DNA of 64,000 nucleotides, from assembly GCF_043641665.1 (NCBI RefSeq), contig NC_092189.1, positions 7,271,333-7,335,332 on the forward strand. Reading direction: 5' to 3'. The notes beneath the pieces are model-generated. The model did not search any database, was not told the DNA's origin, and worked only from the letters and a program-made list of their open reading frames with translations. This document shows positions 25,110-36,899 of this stretch, piece after piece (within the stretch, counting starts at the first letter, position 1; the number at the start of each line of letters is the position of its first letter). The stretch is from Enoplosus armatus (Eukaryota > Chordata > Actinopteri > Centrarchiformes > Enoplosidae). The position numbers and the translations under genes were made by a program.

Positions 25110-27479
25110 GACTTCTGAATGTCAACAACTAGAAAACATGTTATTATTTTACTTAATAAATCCCAGGGTCATTGGATTTTACGACAGGGCACACAAGTGT
25201 GCATTAGAATAAGAATGGACTCAATACACTTAACAGAGGATTACATGGATAACATGGTGCAGTTCCCACCTAACCAAGGTGTTGATCCAGCGCTGATCCA
25301 CTATCACTTTGATGTCAACGTGTATTGATTCCATTCAAAGAACAGCGAGGCTTTGAAAGACAAATTAGGGAAGTATTTCCACCGCTAGAAGTTTAGGTAT
25401 TTGGCCTGATAATCCGGGACACCACTGCCTATAGTCTTTGTCACGTCCCACAGGCAATGCAAATGTATCACAATACATCAAAGTGTATGAGGGGAAACAG
25501 ACTGTAACAGACATTTTGACCAAACTTCACCAAAAGTGGGTCACATCGGTGGGTCCGGTGATATTAGTTGTAAATCCAGCGAGGAGACAGTTATAAATAA
25601 GCGTGACCCACATTCCTCCTTGAATGCAAGTTAATTTCTAATCTTATAATTTGCAAGTAATTAGGTCCAAGAGGAGCCTCGTCTCCGCCCACAGGCCTAT
25701 CTGTGTCTTAAGAGCCATTCATGTGCCTCCTCCTTCCCTCTACCCCCTGTATCTCCAAAAATCTTCCTCTCAGCTGGACATGGCATAAATCTGCCACTGC
25801 TGCAGCTACATGAGTGATGGCATGGATATTACCTTCATGAGGGGGGTGTCCATGCCTGGGGGAGAGGGGGTGGGAGTCTAACAGAAAGGGGGACTGGTTA
25901 CAAGGCTGTTTCACTACCTTTACAATTACTAGAGAAGTAGTTCATAAATAAGAAATTACAGTATGGATAATCATTACATAATATCAACTCAGATCAACTG
26001 GTGTCACTACATTATAGTCAATGGAGTCCACTTAGTCCATTTGAGCCAACGCTGCTGGGCACTGATAAAAGAAAACACCCGAACTGCATCAGAAACACAC
26101 AACTCCATATAAATTAATAGCATATGGGTAAATGTACTTTTTAGGAAAAAATGGGTTTGTGGCACAGAAAATATCTTACAAGAAAGGACAGAAAAGTTGA
26201 GAAACTACCACTACACACAGCTCTCACAGATCAAAACACTGCTCCTCCCCCAATCCTTCCCCTTGTCTGTTTGCTTCTGGGGATGCCCTGTATTTCCCAT
26301 GGTATCCTGCTGTGTGTTAATGAAGGTTTCGCCCCACTGGAAGCCCTCCCCGATCCACCCCTTATCTCTGCTCTCCACTGAGTACATTACTGGCTCCATA
26401 TTGGTCCCACATGATGCTGTTGCTTGGTTGTGTGCTCTACAGGTGGGAGAGTCAGTTATTTATCCTGCAACAGTTTTGTGACGTTAGAATTTTTCAAACA
26501 TTTTGGACTTCACAAAAAAACATTATCTTACACTGATTTAATACCTAAAGCAGTTGCATCTCGTGCTCTGTAATTGAACTGTATGTCACGCCTCCTCCAC
26601 AGTGGCAGTGTTATATCTTTCATGGGGGGTGGGGGGGGGGGGGGGGGTATGTTTCCTAATATGGACAGAGGAGGAAAACAGGGGAAGGGGGTGATCTCCC
26701 ACGAGGACCCCCCATGAGGACTCATGTATTCACTCAGACATGCCTGGGGGTCTGAGGGGGGTCTGAGCGTGATTGATCATCCCTTCTCTCTGCTGCCCTC
26801 CTCTCTCACCTGGGTGTGAGATACCGAGAGGCCAGACACACGACAGGCTGGGATGCAAGATCTGACACAGCAGTCAACAACGCTATGTTAAGAATTAGAA
26901 TAAAAAGCATGTATGAGCTCACAACACAAATCAAAATAAATCTCTCTAAGCGGCAACATTAATCTATGCATGTAAATAAAGTACATTTTAAGTGTATATC
27001 CACAGGCTTGAGCTACACAGTCTAATTAGATCTAACCATATTGTTTAATAACGTAATAACATAATTGTTTAAAAAATTTGCATCTCACAATAAGTTAGAG
27101 GAAACTAAAATAATAACTACTGTATGTGTCTGTGGTCATGTATATAGATATGTGAAAGGAAATCAACAGCTTCTATGTTTAGAGATAGAAGTACTCTGCA
27201 GTGCATGCGTGCGCTAATTTTATATGTCTCATGTCTTTTATGTGTCTATGACCACTGAAACGTTCATCTTCAGTCTTTTACACAATAGGCGGCTGAGAAG
27301 ATGACGCACCACAAGTACACATAGAGGTCAGTCTAGACTTTAGACTAGAGACATTCTATAAAGGTAGGTTGAGGACTTGAAGAGCAAGAGGTTTGTGAAC
27401 CCACTGCAAAACGAAAAGGTCCAGCTGCAAGTAAACCCCTCATTTTTCAGTGGACGTGTTACTTATGTAAGAGGAGAGC
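25110..27479. other. Intergenic between wnt8a and lcp2
   Basis: No gene supported. A pure G tract of about 20 bp lies at about 26628-26648, with further G-rich sequence to 26760. The 500 bp before 27480 presumably hold the lcp2 promoter; no TATA box was recognised. Confidence 0.5.
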
Positions 27480-30400
27480 ATGAGTTTAAACCATGTTCCC
27501 TCTAATGTGGAGGTGATGGGGTGGAATCCCCAAAGTCTAGCCGAGTACATGAGGACTGTGAGTATCAAAAGAGTTGAAGCGTTTTTATATCTTCTGGAGG
27601 AGTCAAGTACCTGATATGTTAAAATATTTATCTTTAAAAAATATATTAAAATGTGACAGTACAATATGTATGAAAGCAATTAAACAATATACACAATATA
27701 ATATATATTGCTTGAGTAATGTAAACAGCTCAATGTTTACCAAGTTAGAATTTTTTGTATTCAATATTTGTTTCTTGCGTTATTCTTGGCCACAATTTGA
27801 TGCAGTATAACAGTATAACACTAAATCTAAAAAGTGGAACTCTGAGCTACTTTCAGACAATTATATAACTCCAAACACACTTTACATGTTAATTTGCCTG
27901 CTCTAAAAGTCTGTTACATCTTCTCAGCTCAAGTTATCAGGCTGCGGCAAAGTAGTGATGAAAAGCAACATAACTGGAGCACAGTTCATGGTAAGTATGT
28001 GTCAATCTCTGTAGGCGTTTACACTTATTTACTATTCTGAAATACTCTGAACAATTTATGTTCTGTTTTTCATTAATACTGAAATCTGCGCCATCTAGCA
28101 AATGACTGAGTGTGACCTTCAAGTGTTCCCCAGCCTTTACGTCTCGTGAGTCTAACTGAAAGTCTATTTATTTCATTGGCACAAGAGGTTATATCTTATT
28201 CTCAGACATCATGTAATCTGCATCAGGCTGCAACAGCAAGTGGCAGTCTGGGCCACAATTAAAAGTAGCCGTGCAGGGTAGTACTGTAATACTGAATATA
28301 TTTGTAACATTTTGCTAATGTTTTGGTCTTGTGTCTTTTAAGAAAAATTACAATGATCCAAAGTGAAATCAACAAGGGGGAGCAAAAGAGGGCCTCTGAT
28401 CATAAGTAAGAAAATTGATTATATGTTACAGCTTCTACTGAATATGTAACTGTAGCTGAACAACAATGCATAACTTTTATACTTATTGTTTGTGCAGATC
28501 AAAGGCACAAAAGCATCCAAAACAAGGTAAAGAGCACTTGGGTTCAACTGTGCCGCTGATATAAAGCCATATTTTCTTAGGCCTGACACTATTCTTTTTT
28601 ACGGTTTATTCTCCTACAGAATTTGCACAAGAGGAAGAAATTTGGGACTCAGATGAGTTCGTAAGTAAAAAGCTACACGCTACTTTTTAAAATAAATTTG
28701 GCCACAGTTCACAAAATTATAATTTTGTGATCTGACTTGCACTCACTGCTTGTGTCACATATCTGGGCTGTGGTCAGGACAATGAATGTGATCATGACTG
28801 TGAGGGTCCACGCCAGGAGGAAGAGGAAGACAGCTACATCTGTCCTCTGACTGAGCCACAAACAGCTGAGCAACAAGACAGTGACGAGAACAGTGAAGGT
28901 GACTACGAGGTGCCTTCCTCTGCAGAACCAGTGAAGCCACCTCAACACGGGAGAGTGTCTACACTTCAGGACGGTCATTACAGAGGTAACAGAAAGCAAC
29001 CGCAGACAACAGAGCTGCACAGTAAGCAATGAAATCATGTGTGAAAACACAACAGTGTATCTGCTGTTTTTCATTTCATATGCTTTGAAAGCAGAATAGG
29101 TGTTCATGTTTCCTGCAGGCCTAACTTAAAAATGTGTGTGTATGTGAGTAGAACCTGTTCCTGCTCCGTTGCTGGCTGAAAGGACCTCAAAACCTCCACT
29201 TCCTCATCCACCACAGATGACCCATACTCCTCAGAGACCTTTCAAATCACCAGGTGCTCCACATTTACTGACTCAACAACCACCTGATTTATTGATGATG
29301 TTGGTGATGATCTAAGCTTCTTGTAAAACATGTTTTCCTGTTCATAACACCAGCCATCCAACCCAACCTGCATATTGACAGGAGGAGCAAGAAGACTGGA
29401 CAACCTGGCCCATCCCAGAAAGACCTCACAAAATCAAGTATGTGCTGCTTGTTGTTTGGAGCCATTGCAACAGCTTAACAGCAAAATGTTGTAATCTTGT
29501 CACAATATCACACATTTCTATTTCACACTATCCATCATGCCCACAAGAGGGCAGCGCCGTCAAGGCTTCTGGCTCATTCACCAGCAAGATGCCTCAACCA
29601 AGAGCCCCCAGACCTACAGATGTGTCCAACAGGTAGGCCAACCTGAGGAAGCTTTTCACTTTAGGTAATGCAATTATTTAAGTTAAATTTTATTAAATTT
29701 TGTTCCATTTAATCTCTCCCTTCCCAGAGCAGGTAAACCCACTCCAGCTCCTCCTGTGCCAACACAACCTGCTAAGATTAATAACCCAATACCAGGACCA
29801 AGAAAGGTGAGAATCAAACATGGAATCATAATCAAGCCATGACTTCCATGTATACTGTGCTAGTTGGAGAACAAATTATTAAAGGCGAGCTTTGAGTGCT
29901 TTCAGGGGGGAAACAGCAGATGGCGATGTTGTAAAAAGAACACTATGGTAGGGACCTTAACGTCTGCAACGGGAACTCAAGAGATTGTATTTTGTTTACT
30001 AGGTTGGGTAGTTGCAACTACCTGTTACATTTATTTTACAAGAACAATCATGTAAAACACATTTCTGTCATTGCAAAAGAGAATAGAGAAGAAAGAGCTA
30101 GTATATTTAGTCCTTACTATGACTTGTTTTATCATAGTGCATCCACGGTTTGGATCCCAGCTGGTATGGAGGAAAGGTGACCAGACATCAAGCTGAAGTT
30201 GCTCTCAGAGAGGTGAACAAGGTCAGGTGCTGCCTCTCACAGTCTCACCTTCCTCTTTCTGGAGCAGACACACACACAAATACATGCATCTGAAATGTCA
30301 CAGGATATTATTTGCAATATCATGTGAAACTGAGTGTATTTGTCCATATTTGTGTTCTTAGGAAGGAGCATTTGTGGTGAGGGACAGCTCACAAGGCTTG

Positions 30401-30826
30401 GGTGACCACCCCTACACCCTGATGCTGCTGAAACAAGGCAAGGTTTACAACATTAAGATCCATAACCAAGGCAACTCCTACTCCCTCGGCACAAACCTCA
30501 ACAACAAGGTAAACTGAAACTTATGAAACTATTATCTACAATGTTAAAACGAGAGAAATAAGTCGGCACTCACTCAAAAGTAAACTAAAAAGTTAACATC
30601 TTGTGGCACGCCTCAGGGGAGTGTTTCATGCTGACTTGTGCCGCGCTGCGTCATTAGGTCCATGTCATCTTTTTATGTGTGTGTGCATGCTGTGCTGTAG
30701 AGTTTCCCTGGGGTGAAGGAGATGATTACCCATCACACACACACCCCACTGCTGCTCATTGATGCCACAGACCAGACCTCTGAAGCGCAGTCCCAGTGTT
30801 GTTTGCTGCACCCTGCAGGACTCTGA
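27480..30826 (+). CDS. lcp2: Lymphocyte cytosolic protein 2 (SLP-76 adaptor), 411 aa
   Basis: Fourteen coding exons: 27480-27557, 27928-27990, 28099-28145, 28343-28405, 28498-28526, 28620-28660, 28778-28985, 29152-29253, 29354-29437, 29548-29632, 29728-29806, 30138-30221, 30362-30508, 30701-30826. Phases close at every junction. Residues about 10-80 form a SAM domain (VMGWNPQSLAEYM ... GAQFMQMTECDLQVFP). An acidic region with Tyr127 and Tyr150 (GDYEVPS) follows, then a proline-rich linker with a Gads-type RxxK candidate (IDRRSKK), then a C-terminal SH2 domain (about 294-395) with the phosphotyrosine-binding arginine in VVRDSS (about Arg328). SLP-76 is a cytosolic scaffold downstream of ZAP-70/Syk in T cells, platelets and myeloid cells. 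The SAM domain separates it from BLNK. It is shorter than the mammalian protein (about 530 aa), mainly in the linker. Confidence 0.93.
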
Positions 30827-31074
30827 CCAGTACCAGCACTGAGCCTAATGTGGGTGTTTGCATCTGTCTCTGTGTTTCTCTATGCCGATTAGTACGCATG
30901 AATACGTGGAGCTTGTTCAGAAGCCTTTTAGGAACATCTGAACAAATGTCACAATTTCAAGAAACACAAAAGGTCACTGTTATGTAATTTCTCTTTTTGG
31001 TAACCTCGTTTGTATTTTCAGTAAACAGAATGAGAGAAAAGGAATGACTCTTACATGGCCGATGGTTTGTATAT

Positions 31075-31083
31075 TTTATTAAA
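31075..31083. terminator. Overlapping convergent poly(A) signals
   Basis: On the plus strand ATTAAA occupies 31078-31083, 252 nt after the lcp2 stop. On the minus strand AATAAA occupies 31080-31075, 40 nt after the stop of the small downstream gene. If both are used the two 3' UTRs overlap. Confidence 0.5.
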
Positions 31084-31119
31084 CTATGTTTTCCAGACAC
31101 ACAGCATTACCTCTGTTCT

Positions 31120-32355
31120 TCACACCTCAGTTTCAGGCCAAGCTGGGGGCTCCTGCTGCTTCAGTGCCTCTTTGATTTTCAGAAACGCCAGCTTGTCAGG
31201 GTGGCCAACACAAACGATCAGATCACATTGCCTCAGCTGGGTTCGCACTGCAGGCAGAAAACAAATACCTGGTTTCACAGCTGCCTCAGGTCAACACAGT
31301 GCTAAGATCTCCAAAAGTCAAATTTCAGAATATATTAGGTTCCACAACAAGGATGATAGAAAAATTAAAACTTAATAGCATGCATACTAAATTAGATAGT
31401 GTGAGTGTGAGATAGTATGAGTGTGGTGATGATGGACACTATCATTACACAATGCAATGCACAATGAAAACAGAGGAGCTGCTCGCAGCTGGACAAAAAT
31501 AAAACAATTTGTGAACAGGGGTGAGACAGCACAGACAAACACTTAATGACATAGTATTAAATATTTGGGAAATTTTCAAATTTGAAACTGGCAACAGCTC
31601 CCTTTGATTGACATCTTTCAGAGCATGTCTTTGATAATTTCTTGTTAGTACAAAATGGTAAATTTTGGTTATAGGTTAATGTCTTGTATAGTACATGCCA
31701 AAACAATACACAATTTAAAAAAAAAGGTACACAACATCAAGTGTTACAGTATCACAAATCCTTCGGCTTTTACTGTTGAATATATAACAAACCATTGATT
31801 TTTCAATGCTTTGAACTATTAGTGTAAGCAGATAGTTTCAATCAGGTAAGACAACACAGAAAGTCGATCTGACTTTGCCCACAGCTGTCCCCCCTGGCAA
31901 AAAAAAGAAGTTGCAACATCATGCCTCACATTAAATGGCTTTGATGGACAAGTGTGTGAAATCCTTCAGTTACTCCTATCTATCCATCAGTGTGATCTCA
32001 CAGACATCATGTAGCATCATGTAACTCTGCACCCCTGACATCTACAAGCAAGACTAAGTTGCGCAGCAGTTGGTGTACAATAATCCACTGTTGGCTATCA
32101 CATTTCAGATCTAGTATAACAGTAACATCACACGCTTTGCATATTTGCAAATCGATCTCCAAGGTCATCTTACTGGCAAAATTGATGCTTACTGACATTT
32201 TGGAGGTGTAAAGCAGTGGATGGGGAAAAACAGACATACATACATGCCAGTTGATCCATGCAGTTAGACAGGGAGTCCAGCCCTTTCAGTATGTTTTCCA
32301 GATCAGTGCAGGTAGTTGAGGTAGCTTGTTCTGTGATCTTCTCTGTGCTTTCCAT
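31120..32355 (-). CDS. Small uncharacterised protein, C5orf58-like, about 79 aa
   Basis: Two minus-strand exons, 32355-32244 and 31247-31120, are joined by a GT donor (GGCAT|GTATGT) and a CTGCAG acceptor in phase, ending in TGA. The product starts MESTEKITEQ, has a central segment ENILKGLDSLSNCMDQLA, then RQCDLIVCVGHPDKL and a Lys/Glu-rich helix ending WPETEV. It has no signal peptide or membrane segment. I recognise no characterised family. The position between lcp2 and foxi1, the tail-to-tail arrangement with lcp2 and a CDL...HP motif fit human C5orf58, itself of unknown function. The ATG lies exactly at a splice acceptor (TTTTTCAG|ATG), so there must be an upstream exon, non-coding or adding an N-terminus, that was not located. 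AATAAA (minus) lies 40 nt after the stop. Confidence 0.7.
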
Positions 32356-32547
32356 CTGAAAAATAAATGCAAAACAAAAACAAAACAGGCTATGTCAGTT
32401 TTAATTGTATGCCATATAAATCTAGCAAACTTCAAATTCAATTATGAACGCTGACATGCATAAATGACATTAGTAGAATAAATAAATAGGTGCCAGACTA
32501 TTTCTATGAGGGACAAAAGCAACAGAACACCTTCTCATTTCAATTGT

Positions 32548-32553
32548 TTTATT
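32548..32553 (-). terminator. Probable poly(A) signal of syce3
   Basis: AATAAA on the minus strand, 328 nt beyond the syce3 stop codon. Confidence 0.5.
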
Positions 32554-32880
32554 AATCAATTTAACAGGCTACACAGATCATAACACTTTGGTACAAAACA
32601 AAGAATGTGCAGGCTAACATCAACTAACAATCTAAGAGCTGCAGTCTGTGCATTACTGGATGAAACATCCTGTTTTAATGCGAAGAGAGCAGAAGCAAGT
32701 CCAAATACCTGCTTCCCTATATCAAAAAATAGCGCAATCGCAATATCAGCTTAAACACAATACAACTACAGTTTCATTTAACAAACTTTCCCCCCTTAAT
32801 CTCAGTGACGTACTCTTGTGAACTGGAAACTTTGATAACTACATGACAACTGAGTAAGTGTTGTGGCAGTGGGATCAGGA

Positions 32881-33304
32881 TCATTTGCCGATCTCTGGCT
32901 CCTGTTCTCGGTCTCCACACACAGCAGTTCTGCATCTATGATAGGCTTCTTCCAGTTTCCGTATGGAGGCCCCCAGTTCGGGACTGGTCCTCAGAGCCAC
33001 CAAGTCATAAGCCATCCACGTCATCTGCACTACAGGTGGACACATATAAATAAGGGTGACATTGCAGCCAGTGACCAGATATTTATGTTAATTACCACAG
33101 CCGACGTAAAAGACACCTGAGTCCCAAAATATTGTAATGTTAAATTAAGCCGGTTTAACACCGTGCTACAATACAATAAGCCAACGTTACGTTACCTGAT
33201 ATATTTTCAACGTTTTCTGTCATTCGCTCCAAATCCTTGTTTAGCTCCAAAACGTCGTCGTTGCTGTTCTGCGGAAGCTCGGGGAGCGTAGATGTATCGG
33301 CCAT
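32881..33304 (-). CDS. syce3: Synaptonemal complex central element protein 3, 85 aa
   Basis: Two coding exons, 33304-33196 and 33029-32881, with donor ATCAG|GTAACG and acceptor CCTGTAG|TGCAG, in phase. The protein begins MADTSTLPELPQ. Its core LNKDLERMTENVENI followed by SVQMTWMAYDLVALRTSPEL matches the hallmark of SYCE3 (helix, then QxTWMAYD, then RTxPxL), ending in a helix KLEEAYHRCR. Length is close to the 88 aa of mammalian SYCE3. SYCE3 is a small helical protein of the meiotic synaptonemal complex central element, interacting with SYCE1 and needed for synapsis and crossover formation in germ cells. The C-terminus (EQEPEIGK) is shorter and more variable. The ATG is preceded by a TAACGTTA-rich upstream region at about 33410-33500 that may be the promoter. 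Confidence 0.88.
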
Positions 33305-34762
33305 CTAAATTACAAACCGGCATATGGCTTTTATCACCAGAGACGCTAAAAACGACCACCAGCAAGTCGCTCCTGCCATTAACTTGTCATTAACTTGTCA
33401 TGGCAGGAAAAGTAAACGCTAAGTTAGTTAGCTTACGACGCTAACGTTAGCACGGTCAACCTGGACAAGCTAGTTAGCATGATACGTAAGTTAACGTTAC
33501 TTACTAAAATTGAGATTCTGACTCTGCCATTTTGTCAAGAGGAACAACGGTATCTACAAGTACTACCTGGAATTTAAACCAGCAGTTTATGGGGTTAGGA
33601 GGTATTATCTAATTTAAAAATGTGCAAAACTTACGATCGAAAGCTTTTCCTCTGTAAATTTGAATTAGAAAGTCCTCGCGCTAACTTAAGAAAATATTGG
33701 CTCATGCGCATTATTAATTTAAAGATGGACGATGTAACTGACCACGATTTACAGGATCATTTCCACCCTTCAACGCCCTTATCCATAAACTTATTGTATT
33801 ATAACCAACCTGCTACTGTCTGGAGGCAGGATACACTGTGTTGGCAAGAATTTGGAACATTATTATTTTTTAAAAGGATAATTTGAGGTGTCAGTGGAAG
33901 AATATTAGCTAATTACTTTTACTACTTGTATATTTCTACTGCTGAACCTGGTTAAGGTGGCCATTACAATATTGTTCATCATAATTATCACTGTTTATTT
34001 ATACATTTTATTTATAACATAGGCTTATAAGTGTGGCCCAAGCTTTACAGACATTTTGATGTAATGTAATATTAATGTAAAATTAAACATTGTATCCAAA
34101 ATAATTAAATAAGAAAATATTTGCTAGGGTGTTAACGAAATTGTCTTTCTTGTTACTGTAGGAGAAGGTTGTTCATCACGACTGAGCTGTCCATGATGGT
34201 AGGAGTCACATGCAGAAGAAAGACTGACTAAAAGTCATAATCTAAATAGGCCAAACAGTAGTTTTTTTCAGTCTGTTTAAATTTGCATCAGAATCATCAA
34301 AAAATTACAGATGACTGCACTCAATTAATGTTGGAGTAACAACTTGAGTGGAAAATTATTTAATTGAGGGTGAACAAAACCCCTGGAGGAACTGAACTAG
34401 CTGACAGCAGGAAAAAAAAAACAGAGAAAGCAGGAACAGACGACTCACCTGAGAAAACAACCAATCAAACGAGACAGGGGGCGTTTCCTGGGAAACAGAT
34501 AAAGCAGGTATGACAGGTGACATCTTGACATAAAGCAAGGGCAAGCAGACAAGAAAGGGGTGGAGAAGAGTAGGCTACAACCTGGAAGCACAGAGACCAT
34601 CATTTGGATCAGCTCACATTCAAACTCCTGCAAAGGTTTGAATAAGAAAAGGACTTTCGGGAGCTGACAAAACCACCGCAGAAAGAGTTCACCATAGAAA
34701 GGAGGAACAACCAAAGGCAAAGGGTTAAGAAGAGACTCTGAGAGGTGAGAAGAAATTTGACA
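33305..34762. other. Intergenic between syce3 and foxi1 (divergent promoters)
   Basis: The genes are transcribed away from each other. Two direct copies of TTAACTTGTCA are at about 33380-33401, and TTAGTTAGC and TAACGTTA motifs at 33420-33500. A plus-strand open frame at about 33620-33886 has no family match. No TATA box for foxi1 was identified; its 5' UTR probably begins after about 34450. Confidence 0.5.
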
Positions 34763-36150
34763 ATGTCTTCTTTTGAGGCCCAGGGCCAGTCCCCTCCTCG
34801 GTGTGGCCCGCAGTTCCCCAGCCTTGGCCAGGAGCCCCCTGAGCTCAGCATGTACAGTGAGTGCTACTACCCTCCTCCTTCATTGCCGAGTCCTCAGCGC
34901 ACCACGCCGACCTCCTACGACCTGAGCGACTACACCACCTCCTCCCCAAACCCTTACCTCTGGTTCAACGGCTCCGGTATCAACACACCGCCGTACCTGG
35001 CTACTACCGGCCCTCCCGGTAACCCGGGCCCTCCCTTTGTCCCTCAGCACTACGGCATGCAGAGGCCTTACCTGGGTCCTGCTGGACCTGGGGGTCCGGG
35101 AGGGGAGCTGAGCTGGTTCTCTCTCCCCTCACAAGAAGACCTGATGAAGCTGGTCAGGCCGCCTTACTCCTACTCCGCTCTCATCGCCATGGCTATCCAC
35201 GGAGCACCAGACAGAAGGCTGACCTTGAGTCAGATCTATCAGTACGTCGCTGACAACTTCCCTTTCTACAACAAGAGTAAAGCAGGCTGGCAGAATTCCA
35301 TCAGACACAACCTGTCACTCAATGACTGCTTCAAGAAAGTACCAAGAGATGAGGATGATCCAGGTAATATTTTCTTTTTTGTGTTTTTGGCTCTGTTTTG
35401 AATATCTCTGTCTGACAAGGAGACTTAAACGGTTAATTCACTTCATTTCCATTTTGTATTGCTTTTTGAATGTGCTGTAGTGTTTTCTTGGTGTGTTGCA
35501 TATTAAAAAGTAATATTTTCCCATTTTCAAATTTAAATCAAACCTCACCAACTCATTCTTTACACTCTTGTATCACAGGCAAGGGCAACTACTGGACTCT
35601 TGACCCAAACTGTGAAAAGATGTTTGACAACGGAAACTTCCGCCGCAAAAGGAAGAGGAAGTCCGATTCCCTCTCTGGTGGCGACGGCGGCTCAGGGGCT
35701 CCGGAGTCAGGTGACAGCGAGAGGGGCAGCCCCAAACACAACTCTGCCCTTAACATCTCTCCCACACCTGACAGGATCCCCTCCCCTTCGTCGTCGGGTC
35801 CCACACCATGTCTTAGCAGCTTCTTATCCGAGATGTCTGGAGTGACCGCTGGAGCAGCTACTGAGGTTGGAGGTGATGGGTTAAGCAGGCCGCTGCAGAT
35901 CAACCTTCCTTTAGATGGGCCTCACAGACCCACGCAACCTGGAGGCTATAGTAGCTACTCCCCCAACTCAGGTGGCCCAGAGTGGGTATCACAAGTGCCA
36001 GCTCCCGCTGTGCTCTCCTCTTCACCCACCCACTCTTCCCTCGGCTACACCAGCCCCATCCTCAGCCAGTACAGTGGGTCCAGTGGGCATTTCTACCCTA
36101 CACTGGGCTCGACAGGAATCATCTATCACCGCGAGGGCACAGAGGTTTAA
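34763..36150 (+). CDS. foxi1: Forkhead box I transcription factor (FoxI1-type), 390 aa
   Basis: Two exons, 34763-35363 and 35579-36150, joined at CCAG|GTAATA and CACAG|GC in phase. The forkhead domain starts at about residue 131 ([20 protein letters not shown]), includes the recognition helix ([16 protein letters not shown]), and is split by the intron after DEDDP, a position characteristic of FoxI genes. A basic cluster RRKRKRK after the domain serves as nuclear localisation signal. The N-terminus is rich in Pro/Tyr/Ser and the C-terminus ends [10 protein letters not shown]. FoxI factors specify ionocytes, otic placode and pharyngeal ectoderm. Proximity to lcp2 supports FOXI1 orthology, but zebrafish naming splits this class into foxi1, foxi3a and foxi3b, so the paralogue is uncertain. 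The ATG is the first in frame; the frame remains open upstream without another ATG. Confidence 0.93.
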
Positions 36151-36868
36151 TAAGACATTAAGGGGGGGAAAGTTTGGTTTGAAAAGACTCTTGACAGGAA
36201 ATCTCACCTGTCTGGTCACTTGTTGTGAGAGAGGTTCTGATGTGAAAGACAACACACACACAAACACACACACTATGTTTGCGCTGACTGAGACAGTTGA
36301 GATCACTATAGCGTGTGACAGCAGAGTAAAAAGGCTTTTATTCCCACAGGAACAGCTGAGTCAGCTGCAATGGACGACGAGTGTCACTCCCTGAAACCGC
36401 AGTCAGCCTCCCTATCAGATCCTCAGTCAGCTTTTATTCTAACTAAAGCTAGCCTCTATCAGATCTGACTCATTATTAACAGATCCCAGATCTGATCTGC
36501 TGACATCAGGCCATTCCACACTGCTATCTGTGATTCTTTGATGATATCACACATGCAACGCTCAGACAGCACATTTAGAGGAGTAGTTAAATTACACCAT
36601 GGTCTACATAGTGTGTGTAGTCACTGCTCGAAAAGAATGAGCTAAAGGTAAAAGGTAGACTTTCTGTCATGTTTTTTTTTGTAAAACTAAATCTGAGGAG
36701 CTTACAGTCTTGGAGTCTGATACACAAGTGGTAATTGTACTTTGTAAATATGTCAATGTGTTGTGTAATGTTATACATTTATATTGTTGGTTTGTTGGTA
36801 CAACTGTTATTGTACAAAATGGATTCCCAATGTATGGTATATGCTATATATGTTGTGTTTTTGATATG

Positions 36869-36874
36869 AATAAA
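36869..36874 (+). terminator. Poly(A) signal of foxi1
   Basis: AATAAA about 720 nt after the stop, downstream of an AT-rich, TGTA-containing 3' UTR. Confidence 0.65.
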
Positions 36875-36899
36875 AAGGTTTTAGAGTTCTACAGTTGCA

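Noticed and set aside
28709..29107. Minus-strand open frame with hydrophobic stretches
   Set aside because: It is antisense to lcp2 exon 7, whose acidic codons read as hydrophobic residues in reverse.
33620..33886. 88-aa plus-strand frame upstream of foxi1
   Set aside because: AT-rich, no domain, and located in the divergent promoter interval; likely chance.
34745..34762. Six-residue upstream extension of the foxi1 frame
   Set aside because: The extension begins at GTG, not ATG; the first ATG in frame is at 34763 and gives the expected protein.
36450..36505. CAGATCTGA inverted repeats in the foxi1 3' UTR
   Set aside because: The arms are short and built on the self-complementary CAGATCTG; not convincing as a structure.
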